Source: JAACPR01 sp964598245 (GTDB lineage Bacteria > Patescibacteriota > Minisyncoccia > Phycocordibacterales > JAACPR01). Taken from it: a DNA stretch of 11,491 nucleotides. Numbering within the stretch: the first letter of the stretch is position 1; each line of letters starts with the position of its first letter. The stretch lies in NCBI GenBank assembly GCA_964598245.1, contig CAZRAX010000018.1, positions 1-11,491 of the forward strand. The letters run 5' to 3'. The notes beneath the pieces were generated by a model. That model had not been told where the DNA came from and searched no databases. It saw only the letters and a program-made list of their open reading frames with translations. Positions 1-6,505 of the stretch are shown one piece after another. The position numbers were made by a program, and so were the translations under genes.

Positions 1-1
1 T

Positions 2-61
2 TGGATAAAACGAGAGAGGTGGTTTTATGTTGGTTCTTCTTTTGCTATAATTAAACAATGA
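2..61 (+). CDS. possible C-terminal end of an upstream gene (partial)
   Basis: The frame starting at base 2 is open from the window edge and would encode WIKRERWFYVGSSFAIIKQ before a TGA at 59-61. That stop overlaps the ATG of the next gene as ATGA, the usual arrangement of translationally coupled genes. The residue mix (W, Y, R, a hydrophobic FAII, a final KQ) looks like a globular protein C-terminus, but 19 residues are too few to name a family. Two points weaken the call: every complete gene in the window ends in TAA rather than TGA, and frame 1 is also open up to a TAA at 52-54. An extended -10 element lies inside this stretch. Confidence 0.35.
   Translation, partial: WIKRERWFYVGSSFAIIKQ
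43..51 (+). promoter_or_regulatory. extended -10 promoter (TGCTATAAT), probably leaderless transcript
   Basis: A T-run followed by TGCTATAAT gives a consensus extended -10, with TATAAT at 46-51. Counting from the last T as -7 puts the start of transcription near base 58, which is the A of the ATG of the next gene. The mRNA would therefore be leaderless. I see no good -35 hexamer at 16-18 bases upstream; an extended -10 often does without one. The start of transcription is predicted from spacing only. Confidence 0.6.
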
Positions 62-429
62 ATTCCGAAAAACCATTTCAAAACGAGGAAATTGCAACAA
101 TTCGCAATGATCAAAAACCTCCTGATTCAAATATTGACCCAGAACTTGAATCTCTTGACCCAATTGTATCTGAGGAAGAATTAGATATTTCCGCAGAAGA
201 TCTTGAAAAAATAATTTATATCAAAGATACTTTGATGGAAAAAAGAATAAGTATTGAAAAAGTTAAAGAAATTCAAGATTTTTCTATAAAAATTCAGAAA
301 AAATATGGTGATTCTTTAAAAAAGAATGGACTTTTTCATGCTCTAATTGGTAGCAGTATTGAAAATGATTTTTCATATGATGATTTAGAAGGTCAAGATT
401 CAATTATAAATTTTGTTAAAAACTTATAA
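58..429 (+). CDS. small acidic hypothetical protein, 123 residues
   Basis: I do not recognise this protein. The first 45 or so residues are rich in E, D, N and P with almost no hydrophobic runs, so they are probably disordered. Residues from about 46 to 90 are predicted helical by eye, with charged heptad-like spacing (the LEKIIYIKDTLMEKRISIEK region), followed by a short hydrophobic patch, LFHALIGSS, and an acidic tail. There is no signal peptide or membrane segment. It lies 6 bases upstream of the large ATPase gene and shares its promoter, so it may be an accessory or regulator of that ATPase; this is only inferred from position. The start is chosen because the extended -10 at 43-51 places transcription initiation on this ATG and no Shine-Dalgarno site is present. 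Confidence 0.75.
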   Translation: MNSEKPFQNEEIATIRNDQKPPDSNIDPELESLDPIVSEEELDISAEDLEKIIYIKDTLMEKRISIEKVKEIQDFSIKIQKKYGDSLKKNGLFHALIGSSIENDFSYDDLEGQDSIINFVKNL

Positions 430-435
430 ATAAAT

Positions 436-3249
436 ATGAAAAAAATTGGAGTTAATAAAAATATTGAAAAAAAATTTGAAAATCCCCAAGAAGAAATTGA
501 ATATCTTCGTCAACAAATTCAACAAAGAGAAAAACAAATTGAAAAAGGTCGTCAGATTCCTGATAGAGAACAAGTTATTTCAGAAACAATTCAAGAATAT
601 AAACAAAATCGTCCCGATGAAATTTTAAACAAAGGGCATGTTATTCCTGAAAATATTAGAAATGAAATTAATCTCAAACTTTCACCAGAAGAACATGACG
701 ATAAAATTTCTGAGTTAGTTGAAATTATTCAACAAAAAGGAATTTCTAATGCTATTGATATTGTAGATAAAATGAATGATGCTCATGTTGAAGATGATTT
801 TCATCGTTTTTTGGTTCAGTATTTGCGCGAGGGTTATACTGCAAAAGGCCATAATGAAAAGTCTAAAATTGCCAAAACTTTAAACAGGGCATTGTTTGAA
901 GTTATTTTACCCGATCGTGGTGCTGATCAAAATCAACAACAAGATTTGCAACAACTTATCTCAATGATGGAACAATTCTATTCTGGAATGTTTTCAATTG
1001 AATCAGATAACAAAGATGATTATCTGACACTAGAAATTGCCAATGCGCTCGGTAGTCGCCAATTTATTTTTTATATTTCTGTTTCTCTAGGTAAAAAACA
1101 ACTTTTTGAAAAGCAGATTTTGTCTTTTTTCCAAAATGCTCAAATTATTGAACAAAGAAATGATTTTAATATTTTTAATCAAAAAGGATTCTCGGTTGGT
1201 GCTTATGCTAAATTAAAAAATACTGCTGCCAAACCTCTTCGGACTTATGACGAATTTCAAAATGATCCGCTGAGGGTTCTTTTAAATGTTTTTTCAAAAC
1301 TTGATCAGGCAGGAGAAGGGGCAGCAGTTCAAATTATTTTTAAACCATCTGGTGGAGAATTTTATGAAAAAAATTATGCCAAAGCTCTTTCTAGGTTAGA
1401 AAAGGGTGAACCCGCTGGCGACGAGCTTTACATGAGTAATACTAAAACTGATAAAATTATTAATACAGTCTCTGGACTTTTCAATAGTGGTTTTTCAAAG
1501 AAAAAGGAAAATGAAAATAAACCTGTTCAAATTGATAGTAGTTTGATAGAACTTGTTAAGAAAAAAATTAGTAAACCGATTGTTTCTACCAATATTAGAG
1601 TAGTTGCTTCTTCTCAAACAGAAGCTCAGGCAAACTCAATTTTATCTGATATTAAATCTGCCTTTAATCAATTTAATAATCCTGTTTCCAATGAAATAGA
1701 ATTTGTTAATCTTAAAAAAAGTAATTTAAAAAATCTTTTCAAGCAGTTTTCTTTTCGGGAATATTCACCATCGATTGAAATTCCATTGAATATTGCAGAA
1801 TTATCTACAATTATCCATCTTCCACCAGAAAAAGTTTCTATTTCTTCCCAACTTAAATCTTCTAATTTTGCTACTGCACCAGCGCCAATTGAATTGCCAA
1901 CGGAAGGAACTTTACTTGGTATTAATAATCATCAAAATCAAGAAACTGAAATATATATTTCAGAACAAGATAGAATGCGACACTTTTATACTATTGGACA
2001 AACTGGTACTGGTAAAACAAACTTTTTAAAAACTCAAATTATTCAAGATATTAAAAATGGAGAAGGTGTCTGTATGATTGACCCTCATGGTAATGATATT
2101 CAAGATGTTTTGGCTAATGTTCCTCCTGATCGTTATGATGACATTATTTACTTTGATCCAGCTTATATTCAAAAACCAATGGCTCTAAACATGTTGGAAT
2201 ATAATCATGATTATCCAGAACAAAAATCATTTGTTATTGATGAGCTATTTAATATTTTTATGAAACTTTACGGTTCTAACCCCGAAGCAATGGGCCCAAT
2301 GTTTGAACAATATTTTCGTAATGCAACAGCGTTAGTTGTTGAGGATCCAGAAACAGGATCTACATTATTAGATGTTTCCAGAGTTATGGCAGATGAAAAT
2401 TATCGTAAATTAAAATTATCTCGTTGTAATAATCCTGTTGTTAAACAATTTTGGGAGGAAATTGCTCAAAAGGCTGGTGGTGAAGCTTCACTGGCAAATA
2501 TTGTCCCTTATATTACTTCTAAATTTGATGTTTTCTTGGCGAACGAAATTATGAGACCAATTATTTCTCAAGAAAAATCGGCTTTTAACTTTAGAGAAGT
2601 TATGGACCAAAAGAAAATTTTATTAGTCAACCTTTCAAAGGGACGACTTGGTGATAAAAATTCTCATTTAATTGGATTAATTATTGTGGGCAAAATTTTG
2701 ATGGCTGCTTTGTCTAGAACTGATAATTTAAAAGGTGATTTGGCACCTTTTTATCTTTACGTTGATGAATTTCAGAATGTTACAACTGATTCAATTGCAA
2801 CTATTCTTTCAGAAGCTAGAAAGTATAAGCTTTCTCTAAATATTGCTCATCAATTTATTGACCAACTTGATGAAAAAATAAGTGATGCTGTTTTTGGTAA
2901 TGTTGGCTCTATGGCTGTCTTTCGTGTTGGTACAGAAGATGCAGAATTTTTTGAAAGACAATTCAAGCCAACTTTTTCTGCTTCAGATATTATGAATATC
3001 GAAAATTTTAATTTTTATGCCAAAATTTTAGCTAATGGTGTCCCCGTAGAGCCGTTTAATATCAAAGCACTGCCAGCCCCTAGTGGTGATTTAGATAAAT
3101 TAGAAAGTTTAAAACAACTTTCTTATATGAAATATGGTCGTGATCGAGCTGAGGTTGAAAAAGAAATAATGAAAAAATATCAAAAAAAAGAGGAGGAAAA
3201 ATTAGAATCAGATCCGTTTAGTAAACTTAATGTATTAAAACATGATTAA
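436..3249 (+). CDS. type IV secretion/HerA-type DNA-pumping ATPase, 937 residues
   Basis: This is a P-loop ATPase of the FtsK-HerA-VirD4/TraG superfamily, whose members couple ATP hydrolysis to moving DNA or protein substrates. A charged, probably coiled-coil N-terminus (about 15-50) leads into a long alpha/beta region without clear motifs (about 60-480). The motor domain follows, with Walker A GQTGTGKT at 521-528, MIDPHGNDI about 35 residues later, Walker B YVDEF with D777 and E778, and a sensor-like AHQF shortly after. The last section (about 855-890) resembles the TraG/TraD C-terminal motor region. The tail is a lysine/glutamate helix (about 905-925). Unlike VirD4 and TraD I see no N-terminal membrane helices, so it is predicted soluble or peripherally bound. 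It overlaps ndk by 8 bases. No other type IV secretion gene is visible, so a role in DNA uptake, pilus function or conjugation cannot be chosen. Confidence 0.85.
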   Translation: MKKIGVNKNIEKKFENPQEEIEYLRQQIQQREKQIEKGRQIPDREQVISETIQEYKQNRPDEILNKGHVIPENIRNEINLKLSPEEHDDKISELVEIIQQKGISNAIDIVDKMNDAHVEDDFHRFLVQYLREGYTAKGHNEKSKIAKTLNRALFEVILPDRGADQNQQQDLQQLISMMEQFYSGMFSIESDNKDDYLTLEIANALGSRQFIFYISVSLGKKQLFEKQILSFFQNAQIIEQRNDFNIFNQKGFSVGAYAKLKNTAAKPLRTYDEFQNDPLRVLLNVFSKLDQAGEGAAVQIIFKPSGGEFYEKNYAKALSRLEKGEPAGDELYMSNTKTDKIINTVSGLFNSGFSKKKENENKPVQIDSSLIELVKKKISKPIVSTNIRVVASSQTEAQANSILSDIKSAFNQFNNPVSNEIEFVNLKKSNLKNLFKQFSFREYSPSIEIPLNIAELSTIIHLPPEKVSISSQLKSSNFATAPAPIELPTEGTLLGINNHQNQETEIYISEQDRMRHFYTIGQTGTGKTNFLKTQIIQDIKNGEGVCMIDPHGNDIQDVLANVPPDRYDDIIYFDPAYIQKPMALNMLEYNHDYPEQKSFVIDELFNIFMKLYGSNPEAMGPMFEQYFRNATALVVEDPETGSTLLDVSRVMADENYRKLKLSRCNNPVVKQFWEEIAQKAGGEASLANIVPYITSKFDVFLANEIMRPIISQEKSAFNFREVMDQKKILLVNLSKGRLGDKNSHLIGLIIVGKILMAALSRTDNLKGDLAPFYLYVDEFQNVTTDSIATILSEARKYKLSLNIAHQFIDQLDEKISDAVFGNVGSMAVFRVGTEDAEFFERQFKPTFSASDIMNIENFNFYAKILANGVPVEPFNIKALPAPSGDLDKLESLKQLSYMKYGRDRAEVEKEIMKKYQKKEEEKLESDPFSKLNVLKHD

Positions 3250-3838
3250 AGAAAAAACTTTAGTAGTAATAAAACCAGATGGTATTCAAAGAACTTTGAT
3301 AGGTGAAGTTATTAGAAGAATTGAAAGAGTTGGTTTGAAATTGGTTGGATTAAAAATGATTATTCCAAATAAAGAGATGATTGAAAAACATTATACTATT
3401 GATCCTGATTGGATTAAAAAGACGGGTGAAAAATCAATTAATGTTTATCTAGAAAAAAATCAAAAACTACCTTCAGATGATCCAATAGAGGTTGGTCAAA
3501 AAGTTCTGAATGTTTTAGTTAAATACATGACCTCGGGTCCGGTGATTGCAATGGTTTGGCAAGGTGCTAATTCTGTTGGCATTGTCCGAAAAATTGTAGG
3601 TGCGACAGAACCGCTTTCTTCTGATGTGGGGACTATTCGTGGCGATTTAGTTTTGGATTCGTATAAAATTGCCGATATTGATGGTCGAGCTGTTAGAAAT
3701 TTGATTCATGCGTCTAGTTCAACAGAAGATGCTGAAAATGAGGTTAAATTGTGGTTTTCTGATTCTGAAATTTTAAATTATCGATTAATTCAAGAACAAA
3801 TCCTATATGATGTTAATTTAGATGGTCTTTTGGAGTAA
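3242..3838 (+). CDS. ndk: nucleoside diphosphate kinase with insertions, 198 residues
   Basis: NDP kinase moves the gamma-phosphate from a nucleoside triphosphate to a diphosphate through a phosphohistidine, balancing cytoplasmic NTP and dNTP pools. Family signatures are clear: VVIKPDG with K11 near the N-terminus, KYMTSGPVIAMVWQG, VGATEP, GTIRGD, and the catalytic site NLIHASSS with H156. The family usually has HGSDS, so the Gly and the Asp after the histidine are replaced here. The protein is about 50 residues longer than typical enzymes. The extra length lies in an insertion after HYTID (about 56-90), a smaller one before the catalytic histidine (SYKIADIDGRAV), and a C-terminal tail. The start overlaps the end of the ATPase gene by 8 bases, indicating translational coupling. 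No Shine-Dalgarno site is visible. Confidence 0.93.
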   Translation: MIKEKTLVVIKPDGIQRTLIGEVIRRIERVGLKLVGLKMIIPNKEMIEKHYTIDPDWIKKTGEKSINVYLEKNQKLPSDDPIEVGQKVLNVLVKYMTSGPVIAMVWQGANSVGIVRKIVGATEPLSSDVGTIRGDLVLDSYKIADIDGRAVRNLIHASSSTEDAENEVKLWFSDSEILNYRLIQEQILYDVNLDGLLE

Positions 3839-3864
3839 ATTTTATAAATACGACACATTAAAAC

Positions 3865-3897
3865 AATAACAGCTAGTTGAAAATTTGTTATTTTTTT
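3865..3897 (+). terminator. weak candidate terminator after ndk
   Basis: AATAACA (3865-3871) is complementary to TGTTATT (3886-3892) across a 14-base loop, and a run of seven T follows the stem. The stem is short and AT-only apart from one G-C pair, so it is at best a weak terminator. It overlaps the promoter of the small RNA gene, whose -35 lies in the loop. Confidence 0.3.
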
Positions 3898-3905
3898 GAT
3901 ACAAT
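3877..3905 (+). promoter_or_regulatory. promoter of the small RNA gene (TTGAAA-17-TACAAT)
   Basis: TTGAAA at 3877-3882 and TACAAT at 3900-3905 are separated by exactly 17 bases. The -10 is also preceded by TGA, making it an extended -10. This is the best sigma-70-type promoter in the window and one of the few with a recognisable -35. The predicted start is near 3912, the first G of GGGTCA, which is also the first base of the closing stem of the RNA. Confidence 0.75.
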
Positions 3906-3911
3906 AACATC

Positions 3912-4062
3912 GGGTCATTGAATGAATACTAGATTAAATGGATCCTAAGGGAGTCTAACATTATTTCAAGCCTTGGTTTGAAATTGCAGGCACCCACTTG
4001 CTATTGGCTAGGATCTCATTCATGACCCCAGTAAAAACACCGAGCATTATCTCGGTGTTTTT
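3912..4062 (+). ncRNA. structured small RNA with its own promoter and terminator; family unknown, 6S-like shape
   Basis: This stretch has no plausible reading frame but folds well by eye. A closing stem pairs GGGTCA..GAATGA (3912-3925) with TCATTCATGACCC (4016-4028), 13 pairs with one bulged T. After a 15-base one-sided bulge, GATCCTA (3941-3947) pairs with TAGGATC (4009-4015). The interior holds an 8-bp hairpin (3963-3970 with 3977-3984, loop CCTTGG) and a small hairpin, GCAGG/CTTGC, at 3986-4001 with loop CACCCA. A strong terminator completes the unit, so the transcript would be about 150 bases. A closing stem, an open centre with a small hairpin on its 3' side and a terminal hairpin recall 6S RNA, the RNA polymerase-binding regulator, but I found no decisive sequence signature. 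No SRP RNA, tmRNA or known riboswitch core is recognisable. It is probably standalone, because the next gene has its own promoter beyond the terminator. Confidence 0.75.
4033..4062 (+). terminator. strong intrinsic terminator of the small RNA
   Basis: A perfect 12-bp inverted repeat runs from 4033-4044 to 4051-4062, with GC-rich core CACCGAG/CTCGGTG and loop CATTAT. It ends in a run of five T on the plus strand. The A-run on the other side means it could also stop minus-strand transcription. I saw no upstream segment able to act as an antiterminator, which argues against a riboswitch for the following gene. Confidence 0.9.
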
Positions 4063-4070
4063 GCTATAAT
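4061..4070 (+). promoter_or_regulatory. extended -10 (TGCTATAAT) for the 4091 gene
   Basis: TGCTATAAT occupies 4062-4070 directly at the end of the terminator T-run, with TATAAT at 4065-4070. The predicted transcription start is near 4077, giving a leader of about 14 bases with no Shine-Dalgarno site. The motif is identical to the one upstream of base 58. Confidence 0.6.
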
Positions 4071-4090
4071 ATTTATGTAAATTAAATCAA

Positions 4091-4495
4091 ATGTTTTTTA
4101 GAAAACCGTTTTTTAAAGAGTTTCTTATTTTATCAATAGTAATTGCTATTCTTCACTATATTTCATTAAAATTATATTTATATTGGACAGTTTCTTGGTT
4201 TGATATTTTAATGCATTTTTTGGGTGGGTTTTTGATTGCTATTTTTGCTATCTTCATTCTTTATTCTTTTTCTGATTTTGAAAATTTAAAAAAACATAAA
4301 ATTTTTGTTTGGAGTTTAATTTTAATCTTAACATTGTCAGTTGGTTTAACTTGGGAATTGTGGGAAATTTTTGTTGGCTTTACAAATACTCTCAAAGATC
4401 TTGGTGATACGGTCTTGGATCTTATTATGGATCTTATTGGAGCATTTTTTGCTATTATTTATTCAAGAAAAAAATTATGGAAAATAAAAAAGTAA
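4091..4495 (+). CDS. small integral membrane protein, DUF2238 (YjdF)-like, 134 residues
   Basis: This is a four-helix membrane protein of unknown function, with hydrophobic segments at about 8-30, 37-60, 71-94 and 107-125. The conserved-looking polar residues sit in or at the ends of helices: WFDILMHFLGG (D38, H42, G45, G46), LTWELWEIF (E89, E92) and DTVLDLIMDLIGA (D106, D110, D114, G117). The order D..H..GG, WE..E, D...D..D..G matches my memory of the DUF2238/YjdF group of inner-membrane proteins, whose biochemical role is not known to me. The short C-terminus is basic (RKKLWKIKK), consistent with a cytoplasmic end. The last 19 bases overlap the start of the RNase gene in another frame, so the two are probably co-transcribed. 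Membrane nature is certain; the family name is moderately sure. Confidence 0.82.
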   Translation: MFFRKPFFKEFLILSIVIAILHYISLKLYLYWTVSWFDILMHFLGGFLIAIFAIFILYSFSDFENLKKHKIFVWSLILILTLSVGLTWELWEIFVGFTNTLKDLGDTVLDLIMDLIGAFFAIIYSRKKLWKIKK

Positions 4496-5856
4496 TTCTA
4501 AAATTTTATGGAGGTGCTGAATCAGTCACTGGTTCTAATTTTGTTTTGGAAAGTCAGAAAACAAAAATTATGGTTGATTGTGGTCTTAATCAAGGAGGGA
4601 AGAATTCAACAAAAAATGATCCGAATCGACAACCTTTCAAATATAATCCTGCTGAAATTGATTTTCTGATAGTTACTCATGCCCATGCTGATCACATTGG
4701 TAGAATCCCCAAGTTAGTTAAAGATGGTTTTGAGGGGAAAATTTATTCTACTCCTTCAACGAAAGAATTAGTTGAAGTAATGTTTGATGACGCACTATCT
4801 GTAATTACTAATGAATCAAAAGATAAAAACATTGAAGCTCTTTATCAAAAAAAAGATGTTGAAAAAACAATGTCTTTGTGGCAGACCCTGCCTTATCATC
4901 AGGAGAAAAAATTAAATGATGATTTTAGTCTTTATTTCAAAGATGCAGGTCATATTTTGGGATCGGCAATTGTTTACATTAAAGATATTAAAAAAAATAA
5001 AAATATTGTTTTTACTGGGGACTTGGGTAACACTCCAACCCCTTTGATTCGTGATACTGAAAAAGTTGACGATGCTGATTTTTTAATCATGGAAAGTGTT
5101 TATGGAGACAGAAACCATGAAGGTAAAGAGCTACGAAAAGAAAAATTAAAAGAAGTTATGCAGAGAGTTATCAATAGAAAAGGAACTCTGCTAATTCCAG
5201 TTTTTTCTTTGGAAAAAACTCAGGTTTTATTACATGAGATGAATGATTTGATTGAAGGGGGTCAAGTTTCTTCTGTCCCTGTTTTTTTTGATTCACCACT
5301 TGGAATTCGCTTAACAGAAATTTATGCTAGACAATTTCAAAATTTTAATCAAAAAGTTCAAGAAAGAATCAAAAGAGGTGATGATATTTTTGATTTTCCA
5401 AAATTAAAAAAGACTTATGACAAAAAAGAGTCTTTATCAATTCATAGAACAAAAGATCCAAAAATTATTATTGCTAGTTCGGGGATGAGTATCGGCGGTA
5501 GAATTATGGGTCATGAAAAAAGATATTTATCAGATCCCAAAAATGCTATTTTATTTATTGGATATCAGGTTCCTGGGACACTTGGGCGAGCAATTAAAGA
5601 AGGTTCAAAAAAAGTTATGATTGATGGTCAAAAAATTACAATTAAAGCAGAAATTGATGTCGTTGATGGGTATTCTTCACACAAAGATTCCGATCATTTA
5701 CTTGAATTTGCTTTAGATAATGAAGGTAGAGCTGAAAAAATATTTGTAGTTTTAGGAGAATCAAAATCCGCAATGTATTTGACTCAAAGAATTAGGGATA
5801 ATTCTACAATTGATGCTGTTCATCCAAAACAAGATGATAGTTTCATTTTGTATTAA
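4477..5856 (+). CDS. beta-CASP metallo-beta-lactamase RNase (CPSF73/YSH1-like), 459 residues
   Basis: This is a zinc-dependent RNA-processing nuclease of the metallo-beta-lactamase/beta-CASP family, the group that includes eukaryotic CPSF73 and bacterial and archaeal homologues. Metal-binding motifs appear in order: HAHADH at 68-73, DAGHILGSA with H159, and FTGDLG with D182. The beta-CASP cap follows, including FFDSPLG, IIASSGMSIGGR with H346 shortly after, and a terminal VDGYSSH with H402, the last metal ligand. The C-terminal RNA-specificity region (RMMBL) is present and the length is normal for the COG1236-type proteins. It lacks the C-terminal domain of RNase J. The start lies inside the preceding membrane protein gene with a 19-base overlap and no Shine-Dalgarno site; the conserved KFYGGAESVTGSN follows at once, which supports this start. 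The natural substrate is unknown, with mRNA decay or RNA 3'-end processing likely. Confidence 0.93.
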   Translation: MENKKVILKFYGGAESVTGSNFVLESQKTKIMVDCGLNQGGKNSTKNDPNRQPFKYNPAEIDFLIVTHAHADHIGRIPKLVKDGFEGKIYSTPSTKELVEVMFDDALSVITNESKDKNIEALYQKKDVEKTMSLWQTLPYHQEKKLNDDFSLYFKDAGHILGSAIVYIKDIKKNKNIVFTGDLGNTPTPLIRDTEKVDDADFLIMESVYGDRNHEGKELRKEKLKEVMQRVINRKGTLLIPVFSLEKTQVLLHEMNDLIEGGQVSSVPVFFDSPLGIRLTEIYARQFQNFNQKVQERIKRGDDIFDFPKLKKTYDKKESLSIHRTKDPKIIIASSGMSIGGRIMGHEKRYLSDPKNAILFIGYQVPGTLGRAIKEGSKKVMIDGQKITIKAEIDVVDGYSSHKDSDHLLEFALDNEGRAEKIFVVLGESKSAMYLTQRIRDNSTIDAVHPKQDDSFILY

Positions 5857-5860
5857 TTTT

Positions 5861-5869
5861 TGATAAAAT
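5861..5869 (+). promoter_or_regulatory. extended -10 (TGATAAAAT) for lemA
   Basis: A T-run followed by TGATAAAAT, with hexamer TAAAAT at 5864-5869, lies right after the RNase gene. The predicted start is near 5876 and the leader about 23 bases. No Shine-Dalgarno site and no clear -35 are visible. Confidence 0.5.
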
Positions 5870-5898
5870 ATTATTCTTAATAAGTTAACCAAAAAAAC

Positions 5899-6456
5899 AT
5901 GGTATTATATATAATAATTGCGATAGTTGTTGTTTTAGCGATCGGACTAATTGCAACTTATAACAAATTCATACGATTAAGAACTCGTAGTGAAGAAGCT
6001 TGGTCAGATATTGATGTCCAACTAAAACGTCGTTACGACCTTATCCCAAATCTAATTGAGACAGTTAAAGGATATGTAACTCATGAAAGAGAAACCCTAG
6101 AAGCTGTAACAAATGCTAGAACACAGGCAATGGGTGCTCAAACTGTAGAAGAACAAGCTGGTGCTGAAAACATGCTGACAGGTGCTCTGAAGTCTCTTTT
6201 TGCTGTTTCTGAGAATTATCCAGATTTGAAAGCCAATCAGAATTTTATGGAACTTCAAAGAGAATTAACTGATACTGAAAATAAAATTCAAGCGGCTCGT
6301 CGATTTTATAACACAAATGTTCGTGACCTAAATATTGCAACAGATTCTTTCCCAACAAATATTGTGGCGAATATATTCAAATTTGATAAAAGAGAATTCT
6401 TTGAGCTTGCAGAAGATGAACAACAAGCAAAAGATCCTGTAAAAGTTGATTTTTAA
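5899..6456 (+). CDS. lemA: LemA family protein, 185 residues
   Basis: LemA proteins are membrane-anchored, mostly alpha-helical proteins of uncertain biochemical function found across bacteria. One N-terminal hydrophobic helix (about 2-20) is followed by the family hallmark: YNKFIRLRTRSEEAWSDIDVQLKRR, then YDLIPNLIETVKGY at about 50. The body is a helical bundle with a second hallmark, SENYPDLKANQNF, and ELTDTENKIQAARRFYN, ending in TFPTNI-like SFPTNIVANIF. The length is typical. In many bacteria lemA lies next to htpX, as here (50-base gap), and the pair is thought to act in membrane stress or protein quality control; that functional link is inferred from neighbourhood. The bulk of LemA is usually placed outside the inner membrane. 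The start is set by the membrane helix beginning at residue 2. Confidence 0.95.
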   Translation: MVLYIIIAIVVVLAIGLIATYNKFIRLRTRSEEAWSDIDVQLKRRYDLIPNLIETVKGYVTHERETLEAVTNARTQAMGAQTVEEQAGAENMLTGALKSLFAVSENYPDLKANQNFMELQRELTDTENKIQAARRFYNTNVRDLNIATDSFPTNIVANIFKFDKREFFELAEDEQQAKDPVKVDF

Positions 6457-6484
6457 GTGTTGCCAAGAGGACAATTTTATTCTC

Positions 6485-6490
6485 TATAAT
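6485..6490 (+). promoter_or_regulatory. -10 element (TATAAT) for htpX
   Basis: A consensus TATAAT lies in the 49-base gap between lemA and htpX. The predicted start is near 6497, which leaves a leader of about 9 bases. TTGCCA at 6460-6465 is a possible -35 but the 19-base spacer is longer than optimal. htpX may therefore be transcribed separately as well as by read-through from lemA. Confidence 0.45.
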
Positions 6491-6505
6491 AATCTTATTT
6501 GAAAA

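Noticed and set aside
446..628. Second frame inside the start of the large ATPase gene
   Set aside because: Lysine- and isoleucine-rich shadow of A-rich DNA within a gene that has clear motifs in its own frame.
3912..4030. SRP RNA or tmRNA
   Set aside because: The SRP GGAA tetraloop domain and the tmRNA alanine tRNA-like ends are not present, and the size is wrong for tmRNA.
3912..4062. A riboswitch controlling the 4091 gene
   Set aside because: The terminator arms have no upstream competing partner and the next gene has its own extended -10 just after the terminator, so a standalone RNA is more likely.
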